A stretch of DNA of 64,000 nucleotides from Anseranas semipalmata (taxonomy: Eukaryota > Chordata > Aves > Anseriformes > Anseranatidae), in assembly GCA_013399115.1 (NCBI GenBank), contig VXAA01005193.1, positions 1,113,024-1,177,023 on the forward strand, in the 5' to 3' direction. The notes under the pieces are model-generated. The model was not told where the DNA came from, made no database searches, and saw only the letters and a list, made by a program, of their open reading frames with translations. This document shows, piece after piece, positions 23,301 through 35,130 of the stretch. The position numbers and the translations under genes were made by a program. Every line of letters begins with the position of its first letter. Position 1 is the first letter of the stretch.

Positions 23301-24799
23301 GTGTCTACCAGAATACCTTCTAAGTGAAGTAACCCATCCTGCAAAGACTTCACTAGTGGCAAACAGAATGCTCTATGCTGAGTTAAAAGCAAAATGTACA
23401 GATAGACAAGAAAGAATATCCTGGACCGGGATATCTGTGACCAGATGGCAGGAGATGGCAAAGCAAGCTTGCATATTGGGAAACCTTGGGTTTGCTGCCA
23501 GCCCTGGCCCTTGTAGATTTGCTACTTTATACAGCGTTGAAGTGGGATTGAGCTCTGCTCACTCCAGTGTATTTCCTGGCTTGCTATTAAACAGCAGCAG
23601 TGGAGAGGCCCGAGTGCAAAGCTTTTTTATCTAGAGAGGGTTCCTTCACAATCAGCCCAGGATAAACAGCAGCAACAAATTAGCTGCATCAGAGACCCAT
23701 GTCTGAGCCCGAGTAAGAACAATTCGGTGGCCAGCAGCTGGATCCTGACTGGACCTGCTTGCGCTGCAGGGACACGCGCTGCTTTGTCAAGCTAGCACAG
23801 GCATTCCCGGGCGGTCTTGTGAGAGAGGGCAGGACCTGCTCCCCGGCTTTCAAGTGTTCTCCTCAAAGCAGGAGGTGTTTTAAGTAGTTTTGAGAACTTC
23901 AGAGAAAGTCATCTTCGCCACTGGCATTATGCTCATACATATATATCTTATGTATGATATGTATATATGGTGATATGCTCATGCAAATAAATCTACCCTA
24001 TCTAAAGGTCATTGCTAGGCTGCCTTTCCTGTTTGTGGCCCTGTCTTCCTACCAAAAGGACAAACATGTCTCTGAGGATGCACATTAAGGAGAAACACGA
24101 CTGCATGGCAGGAGTGATGGAAGCTGTTTTTATGTAGGGGTTAAAAAAAAATGAAAGGAGCCTAAATTTTCCATTTTCTTCCTCGTTGCAATTCTTCAGG
24201 GAGAAAGATAATTTCACACAGACAAAGGAGAGGAAGAAAGCCTGGGAAAAACAGCTGTTATCTTTGCACATAAGAATGAAGGATGCGTTCAAACCCCAGA
24301 GATACTCTAAAGGGGCAGCGAGCCCAGAGAGTTCCCTGGGGTCCTAGCAGGCAGATCATAAATGCAAAAATATTTGATCATCCTCTGTACTGGAAACTGC
24401 TTACTTTACAATCCAGAGATGCTTGAAAATGACCTTACTGTGGGGTTTATGCATTTTGGGAGCATAAAGCTGCACCATGGTATCATGTCAGCAAAGATAG
24501 TGCTTTCATCCCAGCCTGTTTCCATTGTTTTTCTCCTCTATATCACTCTTCTATGTAAATCTCCATCTCTTTCTATCTTTTTCATCCCTTGCTTATGCGT
24601 ATCTGAGTTAGCTGTCCTCAGATATTTTTGTCTTTCCTGAAACACACTTTTTCCCATTACAACTTCAAGCAATTATGATTAATGAACCCTCTATTATGTG
24701 TATTGTTGTGTCCCTCATTATAGCAGCATTATAGAGGCCTTGCTTTTGATCTCTTTTCATAGTTGCCCTCACATCACTTTAAGGTACAAAAGCACTGTT
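20304..24799. other. Unique non-coding DNA, simple repeats and a possible enhancer
   Basis: A (TTA)n/T-rich repeat lies at 20795-20821. The block at 22095-22330 is AT-rich with TAATTATTTCCTAATGAG and an ATGCAAAT octamer and looks regulatory. A 9-bp perfect inverted repeat with a 7-base loop lies at 23933-23957 in TA/CA-rich sequence. Short frames on both strands at 20800-21340 and 21516-21990 are not recognisable. Confidence 0.5.
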
Positions 24800-24940
24800 T
24801 CACAGGTGGCAGAGAGGCTGCAGGGAAGCTGCAGGATTTACCCAGTGTCTCCTAGGAAGTTTGTGGCAGAGCAGGAAATCAGATCCATGCTCCCCAAATC
24901 CCTGTTCAGGTCCTAAGCTCTACCTCTTCTGAGGAAACAC
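24800..24940 (-). repeat. Old MIR-type SINE relic, antisense
   Basis: AGGAAGTTTGTGGCAGAGCA followed by GGAAATCAGATCCATGCTCC matches, in order, the antisense MIR pattern 'aggaagtctgtggcagagcagggaattgaacccaggtctcc'. The end, CCTGTTCAGGTCCTAAGC, matches 'cagtccagtgccctaacc'. This is one of the better-preserved SINE relics in the window. Confidence 0.7.
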
Positions 24941-27900
24941 AACAAAACCCAACCTGTCCCTGCATCGACTGCAGGTGTAGGGGTAGGGCCAGTGTGAACT
25001 CTTCTTTTTTGGCTGGAGGAGGCCATCGGGTTGGGCAACAAACCCTAGCAGTCTCACACTGAAGGAGCCAGATGGTGCACATACAAACCTAGCCTGGGAT
25101 GGCTCAAACTTTTTCTTGTCTGAAGTGAAAAAAAAATATCGGAAAGTTCAACTAAAAACAAAACAAAACAAAAAACATTTTCTAAGCTTTCCAATGTATT
25201 AAACCAGGCATGGGAATATATTTACTCTTAAAATTGCAGGGAGAGACCTGATGATCCAGGCTGTCTTTCCCTGCCCAGCTTGTATGAGAAGGTGCTTACT
25301 CCCCACGGGGAGAGGGCTCTATCAAATCCACATTTCCTGCTATATTTAAGCCTCCAAAACCAGTCTCACTGATAGCAGAACAGCCTGCAGGCTGCTGGGT
25401 ATTGCTGGTCTTGCACTGGGCATGCAGCGTTAGCCCCGTTTGAGCCTATCGCTGCCAGCAGAAAGGCAAGATGATGCTTTGCCAATTTCCCAGACAGCTC
25501 GTAGCAGTAGACAAGCATTAAGTGAAAAATCACATTGACTTGACTGCAAGGCAAGGCCTAATGAAATAGTTGGTGTTTTTAGAGACAGGCTCCTCTGACT
25601 CAGGTCTCACTGCAAGGCACTTCTGCTCCTCACTCAGTTACTCACTCCAACTCAAAAAGCCTCAGAATAAAGTCTTTTCTTCCAAAAGCCGAGTCCTGTT
25701 CCTGTGCAAAGTTTTTCCGCTTCCTTGCCTTCCCCTAAAGCTCTGGTTGTGCAGCATAAAATATCCCCTGAGCATTTTCCAGCAGGCTTTCTGCTGAGTG
25801 TATTCCTACCCTTGGGACTTGTTGCAATCCCTGGTCCTGACAACAGGACCACTTAGCCCTTCTGCTCTGCTAGTGGTACTCTGCCTGACACAGTTTTGCC
25901 ATTTTCAGGTAAAAATACCAACTGTCCCAGGTGGGTAGACCTCGGCAAATTTTACCTCCTCGCAGGCTGTAAATAGCCCCTGAAACCTGCTGCTTCCTAG
26001 CAAACAGATGGGTAGCATCAAATTTAGTATCTCTAAATAGACTGAAACTTCTGTTGCTTGCTTCTTATAATTTATCAGCCTCCTCAGGAAAAAGACACAT
26101 ATATGAAGACAAAGGATATCCCTATGCCTGATACAGACACAGTGGCACGTGTCTGGGGCTGTTAGGAATAAAAGTTCCTAAAAAGAGCATGCTGGAGTTG
26201 GAGATAATGCTAAAATACAAAGTCAAGGTGTGGAGATGGCATGTATTGATACACCGATTCTGGCTTGAAATTGTAATTAAATTGATTTATAGTTCAATTG
26301 AAATTCTGTAGCTGAGTCCAAACAACAATTTGTCCACTCTAAATTCCCAGCAGGCAGCAAAATCCTACCAAGAAGAGATGTAAATCTCTGTGCAATTAGT
26401 TTGTGTTGGTCGTTATCCTGGACAGTCCTTGCAGGGGTTAGTTTAGGGCTGGTTCTGGGGTCAAAGCAACAAAACAGGGTGCAAAGTGTGTGTGGCAGGA
26501 AGCAAATACCTCCAACAACTCTGGAAAAGATATTCTCAGTAGATTCTGTGGTATATGCACCTGTACCTAAGTCTGTGTCATTTCGCATGAATTGTTTTAG
26601 CTAATGATATGATGTGATTTGATTGTTTGCGGTTTATATAATTACAGCACTCGTATTTCCATTGTTCAAAGTGTCTCCTTGTGGGAGAGATTATTCTGGT
26701 GAACGACACAATTTGTTCTTCCATGACAAATCTTGATCAAAAAAAAAGCTAAATATAGTGTGGCTGATGGATCTTAAACAACATGTCACTGTCACTTGCT
26801 GTAGCAGAAGGAATTGTATGTGGGCCACAGAGATTCACCATTTCAGCACAGTCACCGCTGTAGTATACGATACATTTCAGCAGGAGCAGACTGCAGTGCT
26901 GTAGAGGGGAAGTTATGTATTTAATGAATGACTATACTTGTAAGCTATTTGTGAAACAGGTGGAAAAGGACAAAACTGCAGGCACTTAGCTCTAGGTAGC
27001 ATACTTTAGCTAAAAATCCATTTTATCTACCATCTCTGTTGGGCTGAAAAACACTGTCTCGAAGGAGCAGTAAGCTGTATCTCCAAACCATCTTAGAAGG
27101 AAGCATCTGCCCAGAAGATCAGGCTGGTGGTTTATGCAGTTACATGTCCCATCTGCTGCCCTACTAGATAAAGACATCAGTTCATCAAAGCCTCTCTATC
27201 TTGCCTCTAATGCACCAATTTTATTTTCCTATTCCCTGAAATTGTCAGGTATATTTCCCAGATCTAATATCTTTGGAGAAAATGAGTTTTACTCCCTCAT
27301 AAAACATCATGTAAATTAGAAACAGAATTAGAAGTAATATGTGTTTCCTCCCTTTTTGCCCATCAGGTGTCAGGTAGCACTATGCAGAGTTGAGAAGTTT
27401 GGTTTAGACAAGCATCTTTGATACCACAGATCTATGAAGATTAGAGAAGCTTGTTGTAACATATTAGACTTTGATCCTTGACAGTGCAGAGAGTAGATCT
27501 TATCATCTTTATTTCAAGTTTCCTGATCCTGAAAGAGACTCCGGGAGAATGTTCTTGCCAGCTTTCCAGCAGTCCGCACTTCACACAGCTGGAAGCACCA
27601 GAAGAGCAGACTCCAGAATGGCAGTCAGCACACTTTGTCACTCCTGCCAGCAAGGTCACATTCATCTTTTTCCATGAAGGTCTTCAGGGATTCACTCATT
27701 CATATTCACAGCTTCACCTGGGAAATTTAGCCCACAGGAACCCTGCAGCCACAATTCATGCCCTGCCAACCTGATGCCTCACACACCCTGCTTTGACATA
27801 TGTTCATTCATTCATTCACTCCCAGATCACACCCCAGTCTGGACCCGTCCAATTTACCAGGCTGGAAACAAGTGTATTTGTCACCATTTCCCTTTCTGAG

Positions 27901-29689
27901 GGAACTTTTCATCTGGGAGAAACTCTCAAATTTGAGTTCATGACTTCATGCACCTGATGAGAAGCAAGCTGTTGTTGTTCCATAATTTCCACCTCCCCAG
28001 CTGATGCACAAGCTGTGCTGTCAGTCTCTGGTGAAAGAAGAGGAAACTGATAATTTACTTCACTGACACACTGGATCCACAGAAGAGATTTGACTAGGAA
28101 AAACTTACCTAGATCTGAGCATCCAGAAGCAAAAGAGGTAAGAATGGAGAGGAAGGGACAGGTTATCTGATTCAGAATCCCTTTGAAAGCCACAGAATAC
28201 CTTTTTTTCCCCCATATCAAAATGACACTAGGCCTTAATGTGGAAGAAACACTCTGTTTTAGTAACAGGCAGGTGGCATCTTGAAACTAACCTACTAACC
28301 AGGCTGGCAAAGGCACGTTGTGTCCAAAACCAAAATCAATATGTTGTTTTCTTCACACCAGATGAGAGCTGACACACGGCATTAGCATTTGGATGTGGCC
28401 CTGTCCAGCATAAAGGAAAAGGCAGGAAAATATGACAAGTCACATCCGAGGACTTGTCATCTGATGTAACCAGCTTAGACTTAAAAAATATGTACATATT
28501 AGAGCGCAGCCTTCTTATATTTGTGCAGTTTTCAACTTCTAAAAAAAAAAACAGCTGTTGGCCGTGTTGTTTCCTTTCAGTCTGCCTTGCGGTTTGGGGT
28601 TTTCTTTGCGTTTTAAATATTTTCCACTTAGGCTGACAATGGAAAAACCCACTGTGGTCACCGCCTTTTCTCACCAGTCAGTTCTGAAGTGAGCCAGCCC
28701 AGCCCCAGGGCTCCAGCTCACACCAGGGCGGCTTTGCAGCGGTGGCAGTGGGTGCGGGAAGGGGACAGCAAGGACAGCGTGCTGGGGCTGTGCCATGCCA
28801 CAGGGTAGCTCTATAGGGGTGCCTGCAGGCTTGCAGGTCACCGGCAGCCCCCAGATCACATGTGGTTGGGAACTGGGAAGGGGGCAAGGAGGATCGGAGA
28901 GTTGGCAGTGGTGGAGAGGGCAGCCAAGGCTGGGCCGTGTCCCTGGGAGGGAGACCTCGTCCCACAGCAGGGCGAGGAGCCGGGGACTCCCTGCCCACGC
29001 AGGCAGCCCCAGGGGAGCGGGTGCCTGCTGTTCAGCAGTTTATCAGGCCACAGCTTAAAAGGGAGGTGAGGTTATCTTTGCAGGAAATACACTCTTCCTC
29101 TCCCTCCACCCCTTATTTTAATGATTTCATTCCCCAGAGCGAAAGACAGCAGGTGGCTTCGCACCACACATGGTCAACTCATAATGTGGCTATCCACAGA
29201 ACTAATATCCTGCCATCAACAGTGTGCTTTTTTTGGGTCAGATTTGGAAGGAGAAATAATTCCGGATGAGCTGTTGGAAGCAGACACCCAGCAGCATATC
29301 TCCCGCTCTGGACCCTGGCACTGCCATGGCCCTGCACATCGCTCCCTGTTGTCCCTGTTGGTGCAGGTTTGGGGAACCAGCAGGGTGCGCTGGGCAGGGC
29401 TGCGGTGCTGCAGGGCCAGCTCCCAGCTGGCAGGGACGCAGCTGAGAGCAGCCAGCCCCAGCTGCGAGAGCACTGCCCCTCTTCCCTCCATAGCGCTGGG
29501 TTTGGGCACCCCTCTCCCAAAGCACGGCGCTCTGGTTTTTGCGCCTTGTTGATCCATTGCTCAGTGCAGGTCTGGAGATCATTCGGTTTGCATGGTAATT
29601 TTTGCCTGACTTGAATATAGTCTTGCTGGGAGATGAGTTCCTTGCTAGCAGGGATGTCTGGATCGCTGGAACAGTTGAGCTTTCTCAGT
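24941..29689. other. Unique non-coding DNA, no gene recognised
   Basis: An (AAAAC)n run lies at 25154-25176 and (CATT)n at 27802-27818. The region at 28680-29050 and 29270-29560 is locally GC-rich with many overlapping frames of 80-140 codons on both strands. Such overlap is expected in GC-rich DNA and none is recognisable. CpG is only modestly enriched there, so I did not call an island. Confidence 0.5.
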
Positions 29690-29900
29690 GCCTCGCACAG
29701 CAGTTCCCAGGGAAGGAGCGGAGAAGCAGAGCTAATTAGCTATCAACTAATAGCGAGCAAACACATCTCACAATGAGCAAACAGCGTCTCCAGGCCCTTG
29801 CTCCCCTCAGTTTCCTTTGCCTGCAAATTGCAAAAGAAAGAGAGAAGTTGAATTGGCCATCACTCAATTTCCTGATCTGGGAATATCAGATATGCTCTTA
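29690..29900. promoter_or_regulatory. Enhancer-like block with TAATTA palindrome
   Basis: A perfect 12-bp palindrome AGCTAATTAGCT lies at 29730-29741, followed within 20 bases by CAACTAATAGC. Two copies of GAGCAAACA (FOX-like) and a TGCAAATTGCAAA POU/CEBP-like site follow. Dense homeodomain, forkhead and POU-like motifs in repeat-free DNA are typical of developmental enhancers. Conservation cannot be tested from one sequence. Confidence 0.3.
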
Positions 29901-32900
29901 TTTGATGTTGTCATAACGTTTCTATGTGGGAGAAGCAATATTTGTGTTGGGACTTTTGGATTTGATTAAAATGTTTGGAAATCGCAGGGGTTTGTTTCCA
30001 AACAAAATTTTAAAATATTTATGGGAGTAACAACGAGTCAAAAGCCTCTGTTATTTGGCCAGCTTATGGAGAAGGAAGAGGTAGGATGTGGGTACAGGCT
30101 AAGTGGAAAGCTGCTGTAACTCAACACAGGACAGGGAATTGGATACATGTGCACAAAGCCAAGCAGATGAAAATACAGTTTGAGCAAATCTTGTGTGAGC
30201 AGAAGGCAGGGACCGATATGGAAAAGTGAGGGGAAGATCTAGGAGCAGTGTTAACTGATACACTGTATGTAGTGCAGTCTAGCTTTAGAGTGTGTTATGA
30301 GCCCTAATGAATACTCACAGCAGTCTTCTCGAATGACAGCCACAAATGCCATCCTCCAGAGGAGATGTCTTGTTCTGCCTGAAATAACCCTGCACTGTAA
30401 AAGCACACACATATATAGAACAAACAAAACAGGGAAATGCAATCGCAGCCAGCAGGAAATCCTCAGATGCATCAGGGGAAGCTGGCTGTGCTAGCGAGAC
30501 ATTTCATATATTATATCACTGAATTCAAAGGCAAAATATATTCCAAAGGTCACATACGACAGGGAAAGGCAAGTAACATCCTTTTGATAAGCACTCCCGG
30601 GTGAGGGCGTAGGCATGCAGGATGGCACAGAACCATGCGTTTGATTTCCACCTCATCAGTTTCATAACCAGGAAAAAACCCTGATTGTCCTTTTCCCCAT
30701 TGCAGTTTTGGGGAAGGCACACCTTACTGTGTATGTTTATCAAGTGCAATGGGACAAATGTGTTTGCAAAGCCCTTGGGGAATTTGTCTCTCCTGGGACA
30801 TACACTTGGTGGCATGTCACCCAGGGCAGGCACAGCTCTGCCTTCCTCCTGCTCTTTGCTACCACTGCATCGATGAAGGATGCAACAGCCTGAGAACCTG
30901 AAGTCCTCAGCACCAGTAGTCTGGACCATGTCAAGCCACCTGATGGCAGCAGGGAAGACAGAAGCTCCCTGCTTGTTCTGGCTGTGCAGGTGCATGCTGT
31001 CATCCTGCCCAGGTCCTCCTGCTTTAGCTCTGGGTTCATAGGCAGGTTAGCCTTGCCTCCTGGATTGTCTTCTTCAGCTAGTTTCCATTTCAGTGAGCCT
31101 TGTATTCTTCTGTTTGTTCTCTTTTGCATGTGCAAAACCAATTTCCTGGCAGATCCCACTGTCTGACAGGTATTGCTGCTGTTGCCTGGATGGCTGCACA
31201 GGCAGCAAATGATGGAGGCATTTTCTGGACAGTAATCAAAGCAATGAGAAATAGCTCTTGAAGCAAAGATGTCCAGAAGCACAAAGATCAAGGAAAAGTA
31301 TGCAAGTTTCTTCTCACACATTTTCTTTGCGGATTTTGCTCATATCCAACTGTTCTCTGCCTTCTAGCACTGTCAAAAATAAAGCAGCCTGGTGCCATCC
31401 CTGGAACAGCAGACTCCTCACTGTTCTGGCACCACATTTCCAGGGGGAGGTAATATCTGGCTTCCAGGTAAATAGCAGTGGATAAACACAGGCCCTTGAA
31501 CAAATCTCAGATGCCCCAGACATCAATTCTCAAATAGTGGCACAGATATTCACAGGTCTCAGGTATCGTCTTACATTGCAGATTAAGAAAACAGACCCAG
31601 AGGGACAGATTGGCATCGTGCGTCCTTCTCCTGCCGTGTTTCACCAGCTGAGCATCTCCCTCAGGTGGTGTGTGAACAGCCCTTCCCAAACCACAGAAGA
31701 CTGCTGTGGTTGAGCTGAGAAGGCAGCCATGAGCCAGGCCCCTGGGCCAGTGTTTCGGGTAGGTCCTGCTGTCGTGCTGCAGCGGGAGATGCTGCCCAGA
31801 CTGCAGAGGTGGCTGCTGGATTTTAGGATCAGGAGGAGAGGGAAGGAGGTTGGCCTCCATGAAATACGGGGTTGTGGTGGCAAGGGCAGGTGGAGGGAAG
31901 AGATGATCCCACTGGGGCAAAGAGAGACAGCTTAGAGCCTGAACTGGAGTGAAGTTAATGACCTTGATGGCAAAAGCTCCATCTTTTAATTCCAGGCCAA
32001 TTAGTCACCCACGCCTACAATAGCAATATTTGACCTATGTTTACCAGCAAAAAACTTTCAAAAGCAAACAAGGAAAAAAATAAAGCCCTGGGAGACAAAC
32101 AAAAGACATCAAGACATCCTTTCTTGATCTTGATGCAGCTACAGTTCCAGTCACAGTGAAGAAACCCAGAAATGTCCAAAAGACAGGACTTCAAGCTCCC
32201 AGACATTATTCTGATGTCTGTGGAAAATCTTAAAACACAGTTTATTTGAAGGTGTGAAACATGGAGGAAGGGAGAACTAGCCAAGTCTGATGATGACCCA
32301 TGGCACTAGATACATGTGCTGTATAAAACAATCCTTTCTCTAATTCTTGTTGTAAATCAGTCACTAGGGGAGAGGATAGTTGATGGGTTCCCTTTCTGAT
32401 TGATCGCTAGCAGTGCCTTGCCCTCAGATCACCTCTGAGGGACAGGTGGGAGAAGAGGGAAGGGTCCTGTCCTGCTTTGTGCAGGAAGCCGAAAGCTAAG
32501 CATTGCGTAGCAAACATGTTTTTGCCTTTCTGAGGAAATGTTTCCCAGCCAAATGCTTTGCATTTCTTCAACACAATTAAAGGAAAAGGAAGAGGCAGGC
32601 TTGGCTTGATCAAAATAGGCAGCAGATGCTGGAGGAGAAGAATAGGAAAGGTTGTCATCTGGAGCAAGGGGGAGAGAATAGCCCGGTGTGCGTGGGCACA
32701 GCTGGAGAGGGCCACAGGTCCACAGCTGTTCTGTCCAAACCTGGAGCCACACCAGCTTATTGTGTGGAGGGGGACAGCTTACAAGTACCACTTGCAGAAA
32801 GTGAGAAATAATTTCTAAGTACCAGGGATGTAAGGCATCAACACAAAATTGAAGCCAGCTAATCCCTGTAAGAGAATTGACTATATCCAGGACCCCTTCT

Positions 32901-33064
32901 TATAATTACACCACCCAAATTCTATGTGGCTGGAGAGGTATTCTCTTTCTATTTTGGTGTGTTTTCTTCATAAGTATCATTTTTCCTGTAGGCATTCAAG
33001 ATATTCTGTGCAACTGTAGGAAATGGCAGGCCTTGACCTGGGGTTGCAGTCTAACTGCATAATA
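29901..33064. other. Unique non-coding DNA, no gene recognised
   Basis: The longest frame is 193 codons on the minus strand (30740-31321). It overlaps other frames on both strands, lacks a recognised domain and has no clear splice sites, so I do not call it a gene. A short segment near 31570-31625 weakly resembles antisense MIR and was not called. Confidence 0.5.
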
Positions 33065-33185
33065 TAGAGAACAGGAGATGAAATAACTTGGTGAACATTG
33101 CATAGCCAGGCAGTACGGCAGCTAGGCATGGAAAGCAGGTCTTTGGAGTTGCAGTGCAAGACCATATACCCCCACATAGGTCACC
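33065..33185 (-). repeat. Old MIR-type SINE relic, antisense
   Basis: GAGATGAAATAACTTGGTGA, then CATTGCATAGCCAGGCAGT, then GGAAAGCAGGTCTTTGGAGT and GCAGTGCAAGACC follow the antisense MIR order 'gtaaaataacttgctcaaggtcacacagcaagtcagtggcagagctaggaatagaacccaggtctcctgacttccagtgcagtgc'. The copy is diverged but collinear over about 110 bases. Confidence 0.65.
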
Positions 33186-34839
33186 CTGCTCCAGGTTTCC
33201 TGAAGCACAGCTCCCTGTGGCAGAGACAGCTATAACAGAGACTGTGTTCTCATCCCCAGGAACAGACCGGATTACACCAGGCTGTAAAGAAAAACAAACA
33301 ACAAAAAAACAGCAAAAATCCCCCCTTCAGTGGAAAAACAATTACCAGCAGAAAGCACCTGTCCTGGGGTTGAGTGGAGAAACCCCGCAGAAATTTATAA
33401 ACTTTGTTAAAATTTTTCCTTTTCATTCTTTCTCAACAGTGACAGACAGAAGCGGCATAACTCAGTGGAGGTTCACTTGTCTTGTGCAGCAAAGGAAACT
33501 ACAAAATCTCCTTCAAACTCATAATGAGACACAACAAGTTCTCATCCTGATTTCGTAAGCACTTGTGCGCCTATGCAGTAGCCCTCATTGGGGATTTTGT
33601 CAGCAATCTCCAAGACCTAGCCATATAGCAACTTGGGTTGAATGTGAAAAGGGACATGCAGAGGAAAGTATTCCCATTGTGTTAGTATTATCTTGTCAGT
33701 GAGTAACCTGCAACGACTGTGCTTTACAATCTCTTGTTCTCTGGCACCTCCACCACATTACCTGCATGCGCGCACATGCACACATGCACATCTACAACAG
33801 TTTTTTTCTGTTAAGATCCCTACTACCTAAAAAGCGCTGGAGATGTTATGGCCTGTGATTGCCAGACACCCTCTCATCCCACCAAATGATCTAAGCTAAA
33901 CTTTTGCTCCTGAAAAAAAAAAAAAAAAGATTTTCTGAGACAGTACACACCGAAGCATCCCAGCACAAAGAAACCACTCCTGCAAAGGGCAGCTGGGAGA
34001 AGTTCTCTTTATTCAGTGCCATTATATGAAATTATTTCTAAATGAAAGCCTTTCACTCTAAGTGGAAAAACAAACAGGAATGTCAGCAGAGTTGGTCTTG
34101 ATGAGTCTCCCAGTACTTCATAGTTCGTCATTACCGCAGCTGAAAGCAGGGAGAGAGAGAGGGCGAGCATTCACCTTTCTTCCTCCCACTGTTCAGAGAA
34201 AAAAATAAATCAATGAATAGTTCACCTGCAAGCGGTGTGTGCTATAAACAAGAAAGAATAGCTATTAATGAGTGTCCTTTGTTAAAACTTGAGCAGAAAT
34301 CTCACATCGCAGAAAACAAATAATCTCAAACTGGAGAGAGAAGAAATTTTCTGTTCTAACAAAGACAAAAAGAGGCAAGGACTTAGACATCTTCTTTTCT
34401 GACTTACCAGGCTGGTTTCATTTTTATATAGATAAGTACAAACCATAGATATTCCCAACACCTCCTCACTCCTACTCTGACATCCCTTAAACTCCGCATT
34501 TTCACACAAGCATCTGCAACCACCTCTCTTTAGTCCTTAAGTTAAAAGTATATGCGTCAGCAAAACATTGTGTAACATTAGTCTTTGAGATAAGACTCTT
34601 TAGCTAGGAAAACAGAAACATTTTTTTTACAGAGAGGACCTAGATCTTATAATCCCTATCTCTAATGACCATACATTTGGACCTCCAGCACTGTCCCGTA
34701 TCTCTGTGATTCATGACAAATTTGTGAGTTACGCAAGTAAATGTCTGCACTTCTGAGCCCTTGAAAAATTCAGCTACAAAGCAGAAAAACCCTCGCAGCC
34801 TTAACTACGAGAAAGCTGCTTCCTGCTGTGATGTAGAGT
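33186..34839. other. Unique non-coding DNA, no gene recognised
   Basis: A short CA/GCAC-rich stretch lies at 33765-33795 and A16 at 33913-33928. The block at 33990-34180 is AT-rich and repeat-free and may be conserved. No gene was recognised. Confidence 0.5.
33765..33795. repeat. Short CA/GCAC-rich simple repeat
   Basis: Irregular GCATGCGCGCACATGCACAC-type alternating purine-pyrimidine sequence, with potential to form Z-DNA. Confidence 0.6.
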
Positions 34840-35130
34840 AATGTAGCGGGTATAGAGAGGGATGAAAATACTGGTTAACGGCTTGGGAAGACTTTTATAG
34901 GAAGACATTGAAAAGATAGAAACTGTTCAGTTTACAAAGAAAATGAGTAAGAAGGATGCGCTGCAACTGTATGAAGTATGAACTGGCTAGAAACAGTATC
35001 CTTAATGCTTTCTCCTAGTAGAAAAATAAGACATTCAGTGAAGCTGATGTTTCATAAATGCAAAACCTGGGGAAAATAACATTTTTACACAGCACACAGT
35101 CAGCTTGTAAAACTCAGTGGTACTTAAGTC
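34840..35130 (+). repeat. Old CR1/L3-like LINE relic
   Basis: AGGAAGACATTGAAAAGATA, ACTGTTCAGTTTACAAAGAA and ATGAGTAAGAAGGATGCG follow the part of old CR1 elements that reads like 'gaaagactgaaaaaattgggactgttcagtctggaaaagagaagactgagaggggat'. About 100 bases further on, AAAATAACATTTTTACACAG with CACACAGTCAGCTTGTAAAA and CTCAGTGG follow the pattern 'aaatactttttcacacagcgcatagttaaactgtggaactcattgcc'. The order and spacing agree with one diverged copy near the end of the element. It lacks a clear 3' terminus. Confidence 0.55.

Noticed and set aside
28680..29560. Possible CpG island or gene in GC-rich DNA
   Set aside because: GC content is raised but CpG is not dense like at the right edge; frames on both strands are compositional.
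30740..31321. 193-codon minus-strand frame
   Set aside because: Overlapped by other frames on both strands and not similar to any family I know.
31570..31625. Possible antisense MIR
   Set aside because: Only about 45 bases resemble the MIR core and the rest does not continue in register.
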